A stretch of 64,000 bases of DNA, taken from the NCBI RefSeq assembly GCF_003994415.1, contig NZ_CP034689.1, forward strand, positions 1,302,001-1,366,000. The letters are read 5' to 3'. The translations under genes were made by a program, and so were the position numbers. This document shows positions 25,598 to 35,543 of the stretch, piece after piece (the first letter of the stretch is position 1; each line of letters opens with the position of its first letter). Origin of the DNA: Achromobacter spanius. GTDB taxonomy: Bacteria; Pseudomonadota; Gammaproteobacteria; Burkholderiales; Burkholderiaceae_B. The notes under the pieces were generated by a model, which was given only the letters and a program-made list of their open reading frames with translations, did no database searches and was not told the origin of the DNA.

Positions 25598-26155
25598 ATG
25601 ACGGCACCCCACGAGCCTGCAGATCAGACGCCCGAAGTCGGCCAGAACGCCGACGCGGCCCCCGCCGCCCAGGACGACGCTCAGGCCGAGCTGAACGAGT
25701 TGCGCGCCCAGTTGGACGCCGCCCAGGCTACCGTCAATGAGCAGCACGACCAGCTTCTGCGTGTGCAAGCCGAAGCTGAAAACGTGCGCCGCCGCGCCCA
25801 GGAAGAAGTGTCCAAGGCGCGCAAATTCGGCATCGAATCGTTTGCCGAGAGCCTGGTTCCGGTGAAAGACAGCCTGGAAGCCGCGTTGGCCCAGCCCGAC
25901 CAGACCGTTCAGACCCTGCGCGAAGGCGTCGAAGTGACCCTGAAGCAGTTGTCCGCCGCGTTCGAGCGCAACATGCTGAAAGACATCGCGCCGGCCCAGG
26001 GCGACAAGTTCGACCCGCACCTGCATCAGGCAATTTCGTCGATTCCCCATGAGCAGCCCGCCAATACCGTGGTGCAGTTGCTGCAAAAGGGCTACGTCAT
26101 CGCCGACCGTACCCTGCGCCCGGCGCTGGTGGTTGTGTCGGCCGGCCAAGGCTGA
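25598..26155 (+). CDS. grpE: Nucleotide exchange factor GrpE
   Basis: Cytoplasmic co-chaperone that releases ADP from DnaK. The 185-residue product has a variable acidic N-terminus (1-40), a long coiled coil (40-100) with the conserved ENVRRRAQEE and FGIESFAESLVPV stretches, and the C-terminal beta domain ending GYVIADRTLRPALVVVS. GGAGG lies 11 bases before the chosen ATG. A sigma-32 promoter stands just upstream. A thioredoxin-like gene and dnaK follow on the same strand. Confidence 0.97.
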   Translation: MTAPHEPADQTPEVGQNADAAPAAQDDAQAELNELRAQLDAAQATVNEQHDQLLRVQAEAENVRRRAQEEVSKARKFGIESFAESLVPVKDSLEAALAQPDQTVQTLREGVEVTLKQLSAAFERNMLKDIAPAQGDKFDPHLHQAISSIPHEQPANTVVQLLQKGYVIADRTLRPALVVVSAGQG

Positions 26156-26172
26156 ATCGCACCCCGCGCGCC

Positions 26173-26577
26173 ATGACCGATCCCCGCTTCGATCCGGCTC
26201 AAGTCTTCCAGGTGTTCGGCATGCGTCATGTCGACACCACGGGATTCGACGCCGCCGTGGTCCAGGCGCCGGGAACGGATCTGCGTTGCGTGTTTTTGTG
26301 GGGACAGGATTGCTATAACTGCAATCTTTTCAAGCAGGCGGCGCTGCTGCACCAGGACAGTTTGCTGAACCTGGGTTTGACCTGGTTCGAGGCCGACGTC
26401 TACGCCGACGAACCCCTGGGCCGGCGCTTTTCGCTGCATGGCGTCCCCACTTTTGTGCTGTATCGGGCCGGAAAACGGTTGGGGCGCATCACCGGTTGGC
26501 CCGGATTGCCCCAATTCACGGCGGCGATCCAGCGCTTGCAGGATCCGATTGCGGAAAATTCAGGCCAGACGTCTTGA
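26173..26577 (+). CDS. Thioredoxin-like protein between grpE and dnaK
   Basis: 134-residue cytoplasmic protein with a thioredoxin fold: LRCVFLWGQDCYNC holds the CxxC active site (CYNC, about residues 46-49) and GVPTFVLY carries the cis-Pro loop. The active-site dipeptide YN differs from GP of classical thioredoxins, so its redox potential may differ. It begins 17 bases after grpE and ends inside the dnaK promoter: its stop codon overlaps the CTTGAAA box. Expected to be heat-induced with grpE. A role in thiol repair alongside the chaperones is inference. Confidence 0.88.
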   Translation: MTDPRFDPAQVFQVFGMRHVDTTGFDAAVVQAPGTDLRCVFLWGQDCYNCNLFKQAALLHQDSLLNLGLTWFEADVYADEPLGRRFSLHGVPTFVLYRAGKRLGRITGWPGLPQFTAAIQRLQDPIAENSGQTS

Positions 26578-26600
26578 AAACCCTGTGAGCAACCCCAGTT
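26573..26600 (+). promoter_or_regulatory. Sigma-32-type heat-shock promoter of dnaK
   Basis: CTTGAAA (26573-26579) and CCCCAGTT (26593-26600) with 13 bases between, the same spacing as the grpE promoter. The first box overlaps the stop codon of the thioredoxin-like gene. The dnaK ATG lies 57 bases downstream. Confidence 0.82.
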
Positions 26601-26657
26601 ATGGGGGGACAAGAAGTTTTCCTCTATTTTCATAGATTCAATTCAAGGTAACCCACC

Positions 26658-28583
<1,926 letters not shown>

Positions 28584-28608
28584 TGGCCGGGCGCTGACCA
28601 GCCTCTGC

Positions 28609-28642
28609 CGCCCGGTAGCCGGAGAAATCCGCCTACCGGGCG
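28609..28642 (+). other. Intercistronic hairpin between dnaK and dnaJ
   Basis: Perfect 10-bp stem CGCCCGGTAG/CTACCGGGCG with a 14-base loop, about 25 bases after the dnaK stop. No T run follows. It may lower read-through or mark an mRNA processing point that sets the DnaK to DnaJ ratio. Confidence 0.65.
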
Positions 28643-28692
28643 TACTCATTCTGTAGCACTGAAAAGATGGCTCTTTTTTGAGCCCACGGATC

Positions 28693-29826
28693 ATGGCAAA
28701 ACGCGACTATTACGAAGTTCTGGGCGTGGCAAAAAACGCCTCGGACGACGAACTCAAGAAGGCCTATCGAAAGCTGGCCATGAAATACCATCCGGACCGC
28801 AATCCGGACAGCAAAGAAGCCGAAGAGAAGTTCAAGGAAGCCAAGGAAGCCTACGAGGTCCTGGGCGATGATCAGAAGCGTGCCGCGTATGACCGCTACG
28901 GCCATGCGGGCGTGGACCCCAATTCCGCCGGCATGGGCGGGGCGGGAATGGGCGGCGGCTTTGCCGACGCCTTCGGCGATATTTTCGGCGAGATCTTCGG
29001 CGGCGCGGGTGGCGGTGGCCGTCGCGGCGGCGGCCCGCAGGTGTACCGCGGCGCCGACCTGAAGTACGCACTGGAAATCACGTTGGAACAGGCCGCGGCC
29101 GGGTTCGATACCGAAATCCGCGTGCCTAGCTGGGAACACTGCGACACCTGCCACGGCTCTGGCGCCAAGGCGGGAACGTCGCCCAAGACCTGCCGCACCT
29201 GCGGCGGCTCGGGCGCCGTGCGCATGCAGCAGGGCTTCTTCAGCGTGCAGCAAACCTGCCCGACCTGCCACGGCAACGGCAAGGAAATCACCGATCCGTG
29301 CCCGGCATGCGACGGCGTGGGCCGCATCCGCCGCAACAAGACGCTGCAGGTGAAGATTCCGGCCGGTATCGATGACGGTATGCGCATCCGCTCCAGCGGC
29401 AATGGCGAGCCGGGCATCAACGGCGGCCCTCCGGGCGACTTGTATGTGGAAATCCACATCAAGCAGCACAAGATCTTCCAGCGCGACGGCGACGACCTGC
29501 ATTGCGAGCTGACTATTCCGTTCACCACGGCGGCATTGGGCGGCGAATTGCAAGTGCCGACGTTGGGCGGCAAGGCCGAAATCTCGATTCCCGAGGGCAC
29601 GCAGTCGGGTAAAACCTTCCGGTTGCGCGGTAAGGGTATTCGCGGCGTGCGGGGCAGCTATCCGGGCGATCTGTATTGCCACGTGGTCGTGGAAACGCCG
29701 GTGCGCCTGAGCGAGGATCAAAAGAGCATCCTGCGCCAGTTCGAGACGTCGCTGAACGACGGGGGCGACCGCCACTCGCCGCAAAGCAAGTCCTGGACGG
29801 ATCGGGTGAAGGAGTTCTTCAGCTGA
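28693..29826 (+). CDS. dnaJ: Chaperone DnaJ (Hsp40)
   Basis: 377-residue co-chaperone that stimulates DnaK ATPase activity. The J domain (1-70) has HPD in MKYHPDRNP; a Gly/Phe-rich region follows (75-120). The zinc domain has four CxxCxGxG repeats (CDTCHGSG, CRTCGGSG, CPTCHGNG, CPACDGVG) and the C-terminal substrate domains follow. An ATG at 28693 is used; the region just upstream holds a small GGCTC/GAGCC hairpin with a T6 loop. No separate sigma-32 promoter is evident, so it probably depends on dnaK read-through. A strong terminator follows. Confidence 0.98.
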   Translation: MAKRDYYEVLGVAKNASDDELKKAYRKLAMKYHPDRNPDSKEAEEKFKEAKEAYEVLGDDQKRAAYDRYGHAGVDPNSAGMGGAGMGGGFADAFGDIFGEIFGGAGGGGRRGGGPQVYRGADLKYALEITLEQAAAGFDTEIRVPSWEHCDTCHGSGAKAGTSPKTCRTCGGSGAVRMQQGFFSVQQTCPTCHGNGKEITDPCPACDGVGRIRRNKTLQVKIPAGIDDGMRIRSSGNGEPGINGGPPGDLYVEIHIKQHKIFQRDGDDLHCELTIPFTTAALGGELQVPTLGGKAEISIPEGTQSGKTFRLRGKGIRGVRGSYPGDLYCHVVVETPVRLSEDQKSILRQFETSLNDGGDRHSPQSKSWTDRVKEFFS

Positions 29827-29845
29827 GATGGGTAAAGGATGAGGA

Positions 29846-29877
29846 AAAGCCGCGATTTTGGTCGCGGCTTTTTTTTG
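29846..29877 (+). terminator. Rho-independent terminator after dnaJ
   Basis: Eight-base stem AGCCGCGA/TCGCGGCT with a six-base loop, followed by a run of T. It closes the grpE-dnaK-dnaJ unit. Confidence 0.93.
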
Positions 29878-29965
29878 GGTTCTTGCGGGGGGATTTTTGG
29901 GTTTTTGCGGGGATTTTTGTGATGGGGGGCGCTGCTTGATGGGTTGCGCGCGATGGGGGGTGGGG
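29877..29965 (+). other. G-run-rich stretch downstream of dnaJ
   Basis: Non-coding stretch with G runs at 29877-29879, 29887-29892, 29899-29901, 29909-29912 and 29924-29929 and more after that, separated by T-rich spacers. It includes an imperfect direct repeat of TTGCGGGG-ATTTTTG. The pattern could form a G-quadruplex on the + strand. No gene is seen between dnaJ and the DUF4148 gene. Confidence 0.55.
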
Positions 29966-30036
29966 TTCTTGAATGGGGCGGTGCGCGCTTCACCCATCCT
30001 ACGGTTGCCGTGGCGAATTTGTTGGCGAAATGCCGG

Positions 30037-30076
30037 AAAAAAACCGGTCCCAGGCCATGATGCCGCCTGAGACCGG
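30037..30076 (-). terminator. Rho-independent terminator for the DUF4148 gene
   Basis: On the minus strand, a stem of CCGGTC plus four more pairs (30044-30054 with 30066-30076, one bulge) runs into seven T (30037-30043), 20 bases after the stop codon. Confidence 0.8.
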
Positions 30077-30095
30077 CCGGGCTACAGCAAGCAGC

Positions 30096-30485
30096 TCACC
30101 GGGTGATCGGCGGGTAGTCGAGCTCGCCGAACGTATATTGGCCGCTGGCCTTGGCTTGGGCCAGTTCTTGCTGGACGTCGGCGCGGGTCTTCACGCTGGC
30201 CGGCGCGGCAATGGCGGGCGGGTATTCCAGTTCGCCGAAGGTGTATTCGCCGCTGATCTTGGCTTGCTGCAACTGAGTGCGCACTTCGTCAGAGCTCAGG
30301 CTGGCGGCTTGGGGCAGGGCGGGCGGGTATTCCAGTTCGCCGAACGTGTATTGGCCGTTGGCCTTGGCTTGCTGCAAGTCGGTTGCGACCTGGTCGCGGG
30401 TCTTGGCTTGTTCAGTGCCGGCGGCTTGGGCGCCAACGCTAACCAAGGCCAGGGATAGCAACAGAGTGGTGGTTAGGGTTTTCAT
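30096..30485 (-). CDS. Exported DUF4148-type protein with three internal repeats
   Basis: 129-residue protein with a 21-residue signal peptide (ending AQAAG). The mature part is almost entirely three copies of a roughly 30-residue unit whose core reads QQAKANGQYTFGELEYPP, with small changes. This is the DUF4148 pattern, common and often present in many copies in Burkholderiales; function unknown. It has its own terminator. The gap to the M16 peptidase gene (30486-30726) shows no gene. The triple repeat suggests multivalent binding, but that is speculation. Confidence 0.88.
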   Translation of the reverse strand: MKTLTTTLLLSLALVSVGAQAAGTEQAKTRDQVATDLQQAKANGQYTFGELEYPPALPQAASLSSDEVRTQLQQAKISGEYTFGELEYPPAIAAPASVKTRADVQQELAQAKASGQYTFGELDYPPITR

Positions 30486-30726
30486 GATTGAGACCTCCGT
30501 GTCATTTTGGATGGGAGCGAATCCGGCGGCCTGCCGTCGTGGTTCGTTGTTTGTTCCCGATGACCGAATTCTGCGCGTTCTCGAACCTGGGATAAACCCT
30601 TAATACCTGAAAACATCTTTCCAAATAGTCGAGTAATACGTTGAATTTTTGAAAATCTCCCCGTTTTTCGTAGGGCTATGCGGGTTAAATCGTCCGGTGT
30701 TGACCTAGGAGCAGTTCCGCTGATGC

Positions 30727-30755
30727 AAAAAAACCCCTGCACAGGGCAGGGGTTT
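30727..30755 (-). terminator. Rho-independent terminator for the M16 peptidase gene
   Basis: On the minus strand, a ten-base stem (30731-30740 with 30746-30755) with a five-base loop ends in a run of T (30727-30733), 18 bases after the peptidase stop codon. Confidence 0.9.
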
Positions 30756-30772
30756 AGCTGGGCGGCTACTGC

Positions 30773-33529
30773 TCAGGGCGTGGCTTTCTTTGTGAAGTCA
30801 CCCGCAACCGCGGTGCTGAAGCCGTCGGCGCGCAGGTATTTGCGTAGCGCGGCATTGACCGCGTCGGGCGTCAGCGCCGAGATCTTCTTGTCCATCTCGG
30901 CCGACCACTCAAACGTACGGCCACGCTGCAGGTAATCAAGCCAGGTGCTGGCCAGGATGTCGTCTTGCGCGCGGGCCAGATTGCGGTAGTTCAGTAGCGC
31001 GTGGATGCCGTCCGCGACTTCCTTTTCCGAGAAGCCGTCTTTCAACACCCGCGACAGTTCCTCGTTGATGGCTTTTTCCAGGCGCTCGCGATTCTGGGGC
31101 GCGTAAATGGCGTACATGGTCCAACTGGCGCTGGGTTCGAACGACGAGACCGACAGCGAACTGCGCACGTTGTAGGACAGGCCCTCGGTTTCGCGCACGC
31201 GGTTCCACAAGCGTGACGTTTCCGATGCACCGAACAGATAGTTGGCCAGATACAGGGCGGGGTAGTCCGCATCGGTATCCTGCAGCTTCAGCGGCATGCG
31301 CGACACGTAGAAGGCGTTGGCCTTGTCGGGCGTATGGATGTCGAACTGCTTGGCGGGAATATCGCGATACGGGTTGGGAACGCGGGTGTAGGCGGGGGCC
31401 TTCTTCCAACCGGCCAGGCCCGTGGTGATGGCCTTTTCGACAGCCTCGGGTTCAAAATCGCCCACGGCCGAATACTCGATCTTGCCGGCGCCGTAGAACT
31501 TGGCGTGGAATTTGGCGAGGGCGTCGCGGTTCAACTCGCGCACGCTGGCCAGGGATTCTTCAAACGTCGGCACGTAGCGCAGGTCATCGGCAGGCCAGGG
31601 GTTGTCCTGACGCGCCAGGGCGCGTCCGGCCAAGGCCGTGGGTTCGGTCATGGCGTTCTGGATCGAAGTTTCAAGCTGGCGTTGGTATTCGTCCAGTTGT
31701 TCCTTGGGGAAGTTGGCGTTGCGCACGATTTCCAGTGCCAGCGCGGTCAGCTCAGGCAGGTTCTCGCCCTTGGTCGACATGGCGACTTTCAGCGTCGTGC
31801 CGCCGCCGCTGAAGCCCAGTTCGGCTTGCAGCTTGTCCAGTCGGTCCTGGATTTCCTGGCGCGACAGCTTGGCCGTGCCGCGGATCAGCAGATCCGCGGC
31901 GGCGCTGGCGTTCACGCGTTGGCCGCGCAGGTCATTTTCGTTGCCAAACTGAATCAGCATTTGCGCTTGTACGCGGCTGCCGCGCGTGGCCTTGGGCAAC
32001 AGCGCCAATTGAACCGGCCCGTTGGCAAGTTCCAGCGTTTTTCTTTGCGTCAGCTTGTCGATGTTCTCGGGCGTGGGGTCAAAGGCGGATGCAGCCTTGA
32101 AGTTCGGGTCGCCCTTGTAGTCCTTGAAAATGGCGGTGAGGTCCACGCGCTGCGTTTGCGGCGCGCGCAGCGGCTTTTCGGTGGGAATGTAGCGGCCTTC
32201 GATGCGGTTGCTTTGCAGCAGATAGGTGGTGGCGGCTTGTTGCACTTCAGCCAGCGTGGCCTTGCGTGCGCGGTCGCGCTGCAGGAAGAACAAGCGCCAG
32301 TCGCCCGCGGCGATGGCTTCGGACAGCGCCACGCCGACCTGCTCGGGATCGCTGTAGGTCTGTTCCCAGGCGGTCAGCCATTTGCTGCGCGCGCGGTCCA
32401 GTTCTTGCTGCGTGAAAGGCGTTTTGCCCAGCGATTCCAGCGTGCCGGTCAGCGTTTTCATGGCGGCGTCAAGGTCTTTGCCCGGCGGCAATTGCGCGCC
32501 GAACATCGTCAGGCCAGGGTCACGATTTTCCATGGTGAAACCGAACACGCCCGAGGCCATCTTCGTGGCGACCAGCGCGTGGTACAGGCGTCCCGACGGC
32601 GTGTCGGACAGGATGACGGTAGCCAGGTCCAGCGGCACGAAGTCGGGGCTGCCGGCGGCGGGGATGTGGTACATGGCGGCCACCAGTGGCGTGCCGCCGG
32701 TACGACGCAAGGTGACCGAGCGTTCACCGTCCTGCACGGGTTCCACGGTGTATTCAGGCGGCAGCTTGCGGTCGGGCTTGGGCAGCTTGCCGAGGGTTTG
32801 CTGGATGTCGGCCAGGGTGGCCTGGGGGTCAAACTTGCCGGCCACGATCAGAACGGCGTTATCGGGCTGGTAGTACTCGTGATAGAAGGCGCGCAGTTGG
32901 CCGATGTCTACGTTTTCAACGTCGGAGCGGGCGCCGATGGTGTTCTTGCCATAGCTGTGCCATTGGAAGGCGGCGGCCTGCATTTTCTGCATCAGAATGC
33001 GCGACGGGCTGTTTTCGCCGCTTTCCATTTCATTGCGGACCACGGTCATTTCCGAATCCAGGTCTTCCTTGGCGATCAGGGAATTGACCATGGCGTCGGC
33101 CTGCCAGCCCAGGTACCACTTCAGGGTGTCGGGGTTGGCGGCGAAACTGGCGAAATAGTTGGTGCGGTCGCTGGAGGTGGACCCATTGGCCTGCAAGCCG
33201 CGGCGCGAAAACTCGCCCATGGCATTGCGCGTGGTGGACGTGCCCTTGAACAGCATGTGTTCCAGCAAGTGGGCCATGCCGGTCTGGCCGTAGTTCTCGT
33301 TGCGCGAGCCGACCAGATAAGTCATGTTGACGGTGGTCGACGGCTTGGATTCGTCTGGTACCAACAGCACCCTGAGGCCATTGGCCAAGCGGTATTCGGT
33401 GATGCCTTCAACCGAGGCGGCCTCCGAGACGCCGGCCGGAAGATCGGCGGCGCCGGCCTGAAAGGCCAGGAAGGAGGAGAACAGCAGCGCGCCCAAAGGG
33501 CGCGGCAGCTTCGACAGGGACAGGCGCAT
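30773..33529 (-). CDS. M16-family zinc metallopeptidase (pitrilysin-like), periplasmic
   Basis: 918-residue exported peptidase with a signal peptide of about 28 residues ending AGAAD. The N-terminal M16 domain has the inverted zinc motif HLLEH (about residue 88) and the downstream Glu in the NEME area. The C-terminal half (about 480-918) is the usual non-catalytic M16 domain that closes the chamber. The ATG at 33529 has AAGGA upstream; an ATG seven codons earlier lacks one. Likely degrades peptides in the periplasm. It is divergent from a GNAT gene across a short shared promoter region. Confidence 0.92.
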   Translation of the reverse strand: MRLSLSKLPRPLGALLFSSFLAFQAGAADLPAGVSEAASVEGITEYRLANGLRVLLVPDESKPSTTVNMTYLVGSRNENYGQTGMAHLLEHMLFKGTSTTRNAMGEFSRRGLQANGSTSSDRTNYFASFAANPDTLKWYLGWQADAMVNSLIAKEDLDSEMTVVRNEMESGENSPSRILMQKMQAAAFQWHSYGKNTIGARSDVENVDIGQLRAFYHEYYQPDNAVLIVAGKFDPQATLADIQQTLGKLPKPDRKLPPEYTVEPVQDGERSVTLRRTGGTPLVAAMYHIPAAGSPDFVPLDLATVILSDTPSGRLYHALVATKMASGVFGFTMENRDPGLTMFGAQLPPGKDLDAAMKTLTGTLESLGKTPFTQQELDRARSKWLTAWEQTYSDPEQVGVALSEAIAAGDWRLFFLQRDRARKATLAEVQQAATTYLLQSNRIEGRYIPTEKPLRAPQTQRVDLTAIFKDYKGDPNFKAASAFDPTPENIDKLTQRKTLELANGPVQLALLPKATRGSRVQAQMLIQFGNENDLRGQRVNASAAADLLIRGTAKLSRQEIQDRLDKLQAELGFSGGGTTLKVAMSTKGENLPELTALALEIVRNANFPKEQLDEYQRQLETSIQNAMTEPTALAGRALARQDNPWPADDLRYVPTFEESLASVRELNRDALAKFHAKFYGAGKIEYSAVGDFEPEAVEKAITTGLAGWKKAPAYTRVPNPYRDIPAKQFDIHTPDKANAFYVSRMPLKLQDTDADYPALYLANYLFGASETSRLWNRVRETEGLSYNVRSSLSVSSFEPSASWTMYAIYAPQNRERLEKAINEELSRVLKDGFSEKEVADGIHALLNYRNLARAQDDILASTWLDYLQRGRTFEWSAEMDKKISALTPDAVNAALRKYLRADGFSTAVAGDFTKKATP

Positions 33530-33628
33530 GGCAGACAATTCCTTTCGCATGGCAGAATCCGTTGGAGTGTATACGTTGGCAATGGTTCAGGCGCTGCGAG
33601 CCTGAGACGCAATACAAGGAAGTGCGAC

Positions 33629-34228
33629 ATGTCGTTATCGATGGAAGTGGAAACGTCGCGTCTGGTGCTGCGACAGTGGCGCGCGGATGATCGCAAACCG
33701 TTCGCGGAAATGAACGCGGACCCGCGGGTAACCGAGTTCCTGCTACCGCTTTCAGCGAAGGAAAGCGATGCGCTGGCTGAACGGCTGGCAGCGGGTATAG
33801 ATGAGCACGGCTGGGGGTTCTGGGCCGTTGAAGCGCCGGGTGTGGCGCCTTTCATCGGCTTCGTGGGTATCAAGCCCATGCCTGCACTGCTGCCATTTGC
33901 GCCGGGGATCGAGGTGGGCTGGCGCCTGGCGCAGCCGTTTTGGGGGCGTGGCTATGCCAGCGAAGGCGCCGAAGCAGCGTTGCGTGTCGGGTTTGAACAA
34001 ATCAGGCTTGATGAAATCGTGGCGTTCACGGCGGTGGGCAACCAGCGATCGCGCGCGGTGATGGCGCGCCTGGGCATGCAGGCCGATGCCGGCACGTTCG
34101 ATCATCCAGCGTTGCCCGTGGCCCACCCGCTGCGCGAGCATGTGCTTTATCGACTGCGCCGCGAGCATTGGCGGGGCCGCAATAACGGTGACGCAGAGCC
34201 AGGCGGCATGCCGGTTGCGGCGGCATAA
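33629..34228 (+). CDS. GNAT-family N-acetyltransferase (RimJ/RimL-like)
   Basis: 199-residue acetyltransferase of the Acetyltransf_3 type. It starts with the ETSRLVLRQWRADD strand typical of RimJ/RimL relatives, has VGWRLAQPFWGRGYASEGA (acetyl-CoA binding Gly-rich loop) near 92-110 and the closing NQRSRAVMARLGM block. AAGGA sits eight bases before the ATG. The substrate is unknown. The last 25 residues are a low-complexity tail. A gap of about 250 bases follows in which I see no gene. Confidence 0.9.
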   Translation: MSLSMEVETSRLVLRQWRADDRKPFAEMNADPRVTEFLLPLSAKESDALAERLAAGIDEHGWGFWAVEAPGVAPFIGFVGIKPMPALLPFAPGIEVGWRLAQPFWGRGYASEGAEAALRVGFEQIRLDEIVAFTAVGNQRSRAVMARLGMQADAGTFDHPALPVAHPLREHVLYRLRREHWRGRNNGDAEPGGMPVAAA

Positions 34229-34478
34229 GGTGCGCAAAGCGGCGCCACCAGAGGGTGTTGCGCTGCAATATCCTTCGTGTACAAGGCAAATTTGAGGTCG
34301 TCCCGCTAGCGGGTGTAAGCTTTTCGGAACGTAGTAGCTGTTGCCGACGGGATGCGCGACAGCCGTCTACCCGGCTTCCCGTCCAACGCCAGACGCCGCT
34401 GCACGCGCGGCGCCGGTGCTTGTCGTTCGCGCCTTCGCTGCCGGCATCCTGCCGGCGCATTTTTCGGAGGAACGACCC

Positions 34479-34856
34479 ATGCTGACCGAAATCGTCACGC
34501 GTGCTCTGTCCCAATTGACCGGTAGCGCCTTGAGCGGCGACGGAATCAAAGGGCAGTTTCAGTACGCCTATGCCAGTGATGACGGCCAATTCGTGGCCAT
34601 ACTGACCCATGATATGACCACCTATGTGGTGGACCTGAACGCACAACGATACTTCGCGGAATGCGGCGGTTCGCCCCGTGGGTTTGCCGGACATGTGCTT
34701 GAGATGGAAGGCGCGGCCGTGCGCAGCCATCCCTGGCCGGCCGCCAATGATCTGTTTGACCTGGACATGGATGCGGACGAGCTTTCATGGCGCCAGTGCC
34801 CCGGCCTGCGGCACGCGCCCGCCACCAACCGATCTGTGGAGAGCCGCGCCGCCTAG
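34479..34856 (+). CDS. Hypothetical protein, 125 residues
   Basis: Small soluble protein without signal peptide or membrane helix; I do not recognise the family. It has alternating strands (FQYAYASDDGQFVAIL, TTYVVDLNAQRY) and an acidic stretch (DLFDLDMDADE) near 95-105. GGAGG lies nine bases before the ATG and a strong terminator follows, so it is a genuine single-gene unit. The 250 bases upstream hold no other gene. Confidence 0.78.
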   Translation: MLTEIVTRALSQLTGSALSGDGIKGQFQYAYASDDGQFVAILTHDMTTYVVDLNAQRYFAECGGSPRGFAGHVLEMEGAAVRSHPWPAANDLFDLDMDADELSWRQCPGLRHAPATNRSVESRAA

Positions 34857-34886
34857 AGTGGCCAGAAGCGGCAACACACTTTACTG

Positions 34887-34911
34887 AACCGCCGGATTGG
34901 CGGTTTTTTTT
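34887..34911 (+). terminator. Rho-independent terminator
   Basis: Seven-base perfect stem AACCGCC/GGCGGTT with a five-base loop followed by eight T, about 30 bases after the preceding stop codon. Confidence 0.93.
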
Positions 34912-34970
34912 GTGCCTTGGGAGCTTGCGCGTCGCTACAGACGCCGGCCGTGACAGTACAATTTTTCGCC

Positions 34971-35528
34971 ATGAACTCGCCCGCTCACACCCACGCCCCG
35001 GAAGGCGCAACCCTGGTTGATTGCTCGTATGAACGCCACGCGGATCAGATACTTGCCATCTTCAACGACGCCATCGTCAACTCCACCGCGCTGTACGACT
35101 ACAAGCCCCGGCCGCGCGAAGCGATGCAGGGCTGGTTCCAGACCAAACAGCAGGGTGGTTTTCCGGTGGTCGGGTTTGAAAACGCGGCCGGCGAATTGAT
35201 GGCGTTTGCCAGCTATGGGACCTTCCGCGCCTGGCCCGCGTTCAAGTATTCCGTTGAACATTCGGTCTACGTGGACGGACGTTTTCGCGGCCGCGGCCTG
35301 GGCGAAGCGATGATGCGCGTGCTGATCGAGCGGGCGCGCGGCAATCAAGTGCACGTGCTGGTCGGCGGCATCGACGCTTCCAACGATGGCAGCATCCGGC
35401 TGCACGAGAAGCTGGGGTTCAAGCACGCGGGCACGATCCAAGAAGCGGGCTTCAAGTTCGGCCGTTGGCTGGACCTGGCGTTCTATCAGTTGACGCTGGA
35501 TACGCCTGAACAGCCGGTGGATGGCTGA
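34971..35528 (+). CDS. GNAT acetyltransferase of the phosphinothricin/methionine-sulfoximine type
   Basis: 185-residue acetyltransferase. It shows FNDAIVNSTALYDY and the middle-domain pattern FASYGTFRAWPAFKYSVEHSVYV, followed by the acetyl-CoA loop RGRGLG and the HVLVGGIDASNDGSIRLHEKLGF block. This sequence is typical of the Pat/bar family, whose members acetylate phosphinothricin or methionine sulfoximine; many genomic copies have unknown natural substrates. ATG at 34971 is chosen because the conserved region begins shortly after. It is convergent with the VWA-protein gene, with 15 bases between. Confidence 0.9.
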   Translation: MNSPAHTHAPEGATLVDCSYERHADQILAIFNDAIVNSTALYDYKPRPREAMQGWFQTKQQGGFPVVGFENAAGELMAFASYGTFRAWPAFKYSVEHSVYVDGRFRGRGLGEAMMRVLIERARGNQVHVLVGGIDASNDGSIRLHEKLGFKHAGTIQEAGFKFGRWLDLAFYQLTLDTPEQPVDG

Positions 35529-35543
35529 CGAACCGCCCGGGCC

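Noticed and set aside
31334..33628. Long + strand open frame (upstream part of a 964-codon frame) over the M16 gene
   Set aside because: It is antisense to a well-supported M16 peptidase; only the last 199 codons (from 33629) form a real GNAT gene. Long antisense frames are common in GC-rich DNA.
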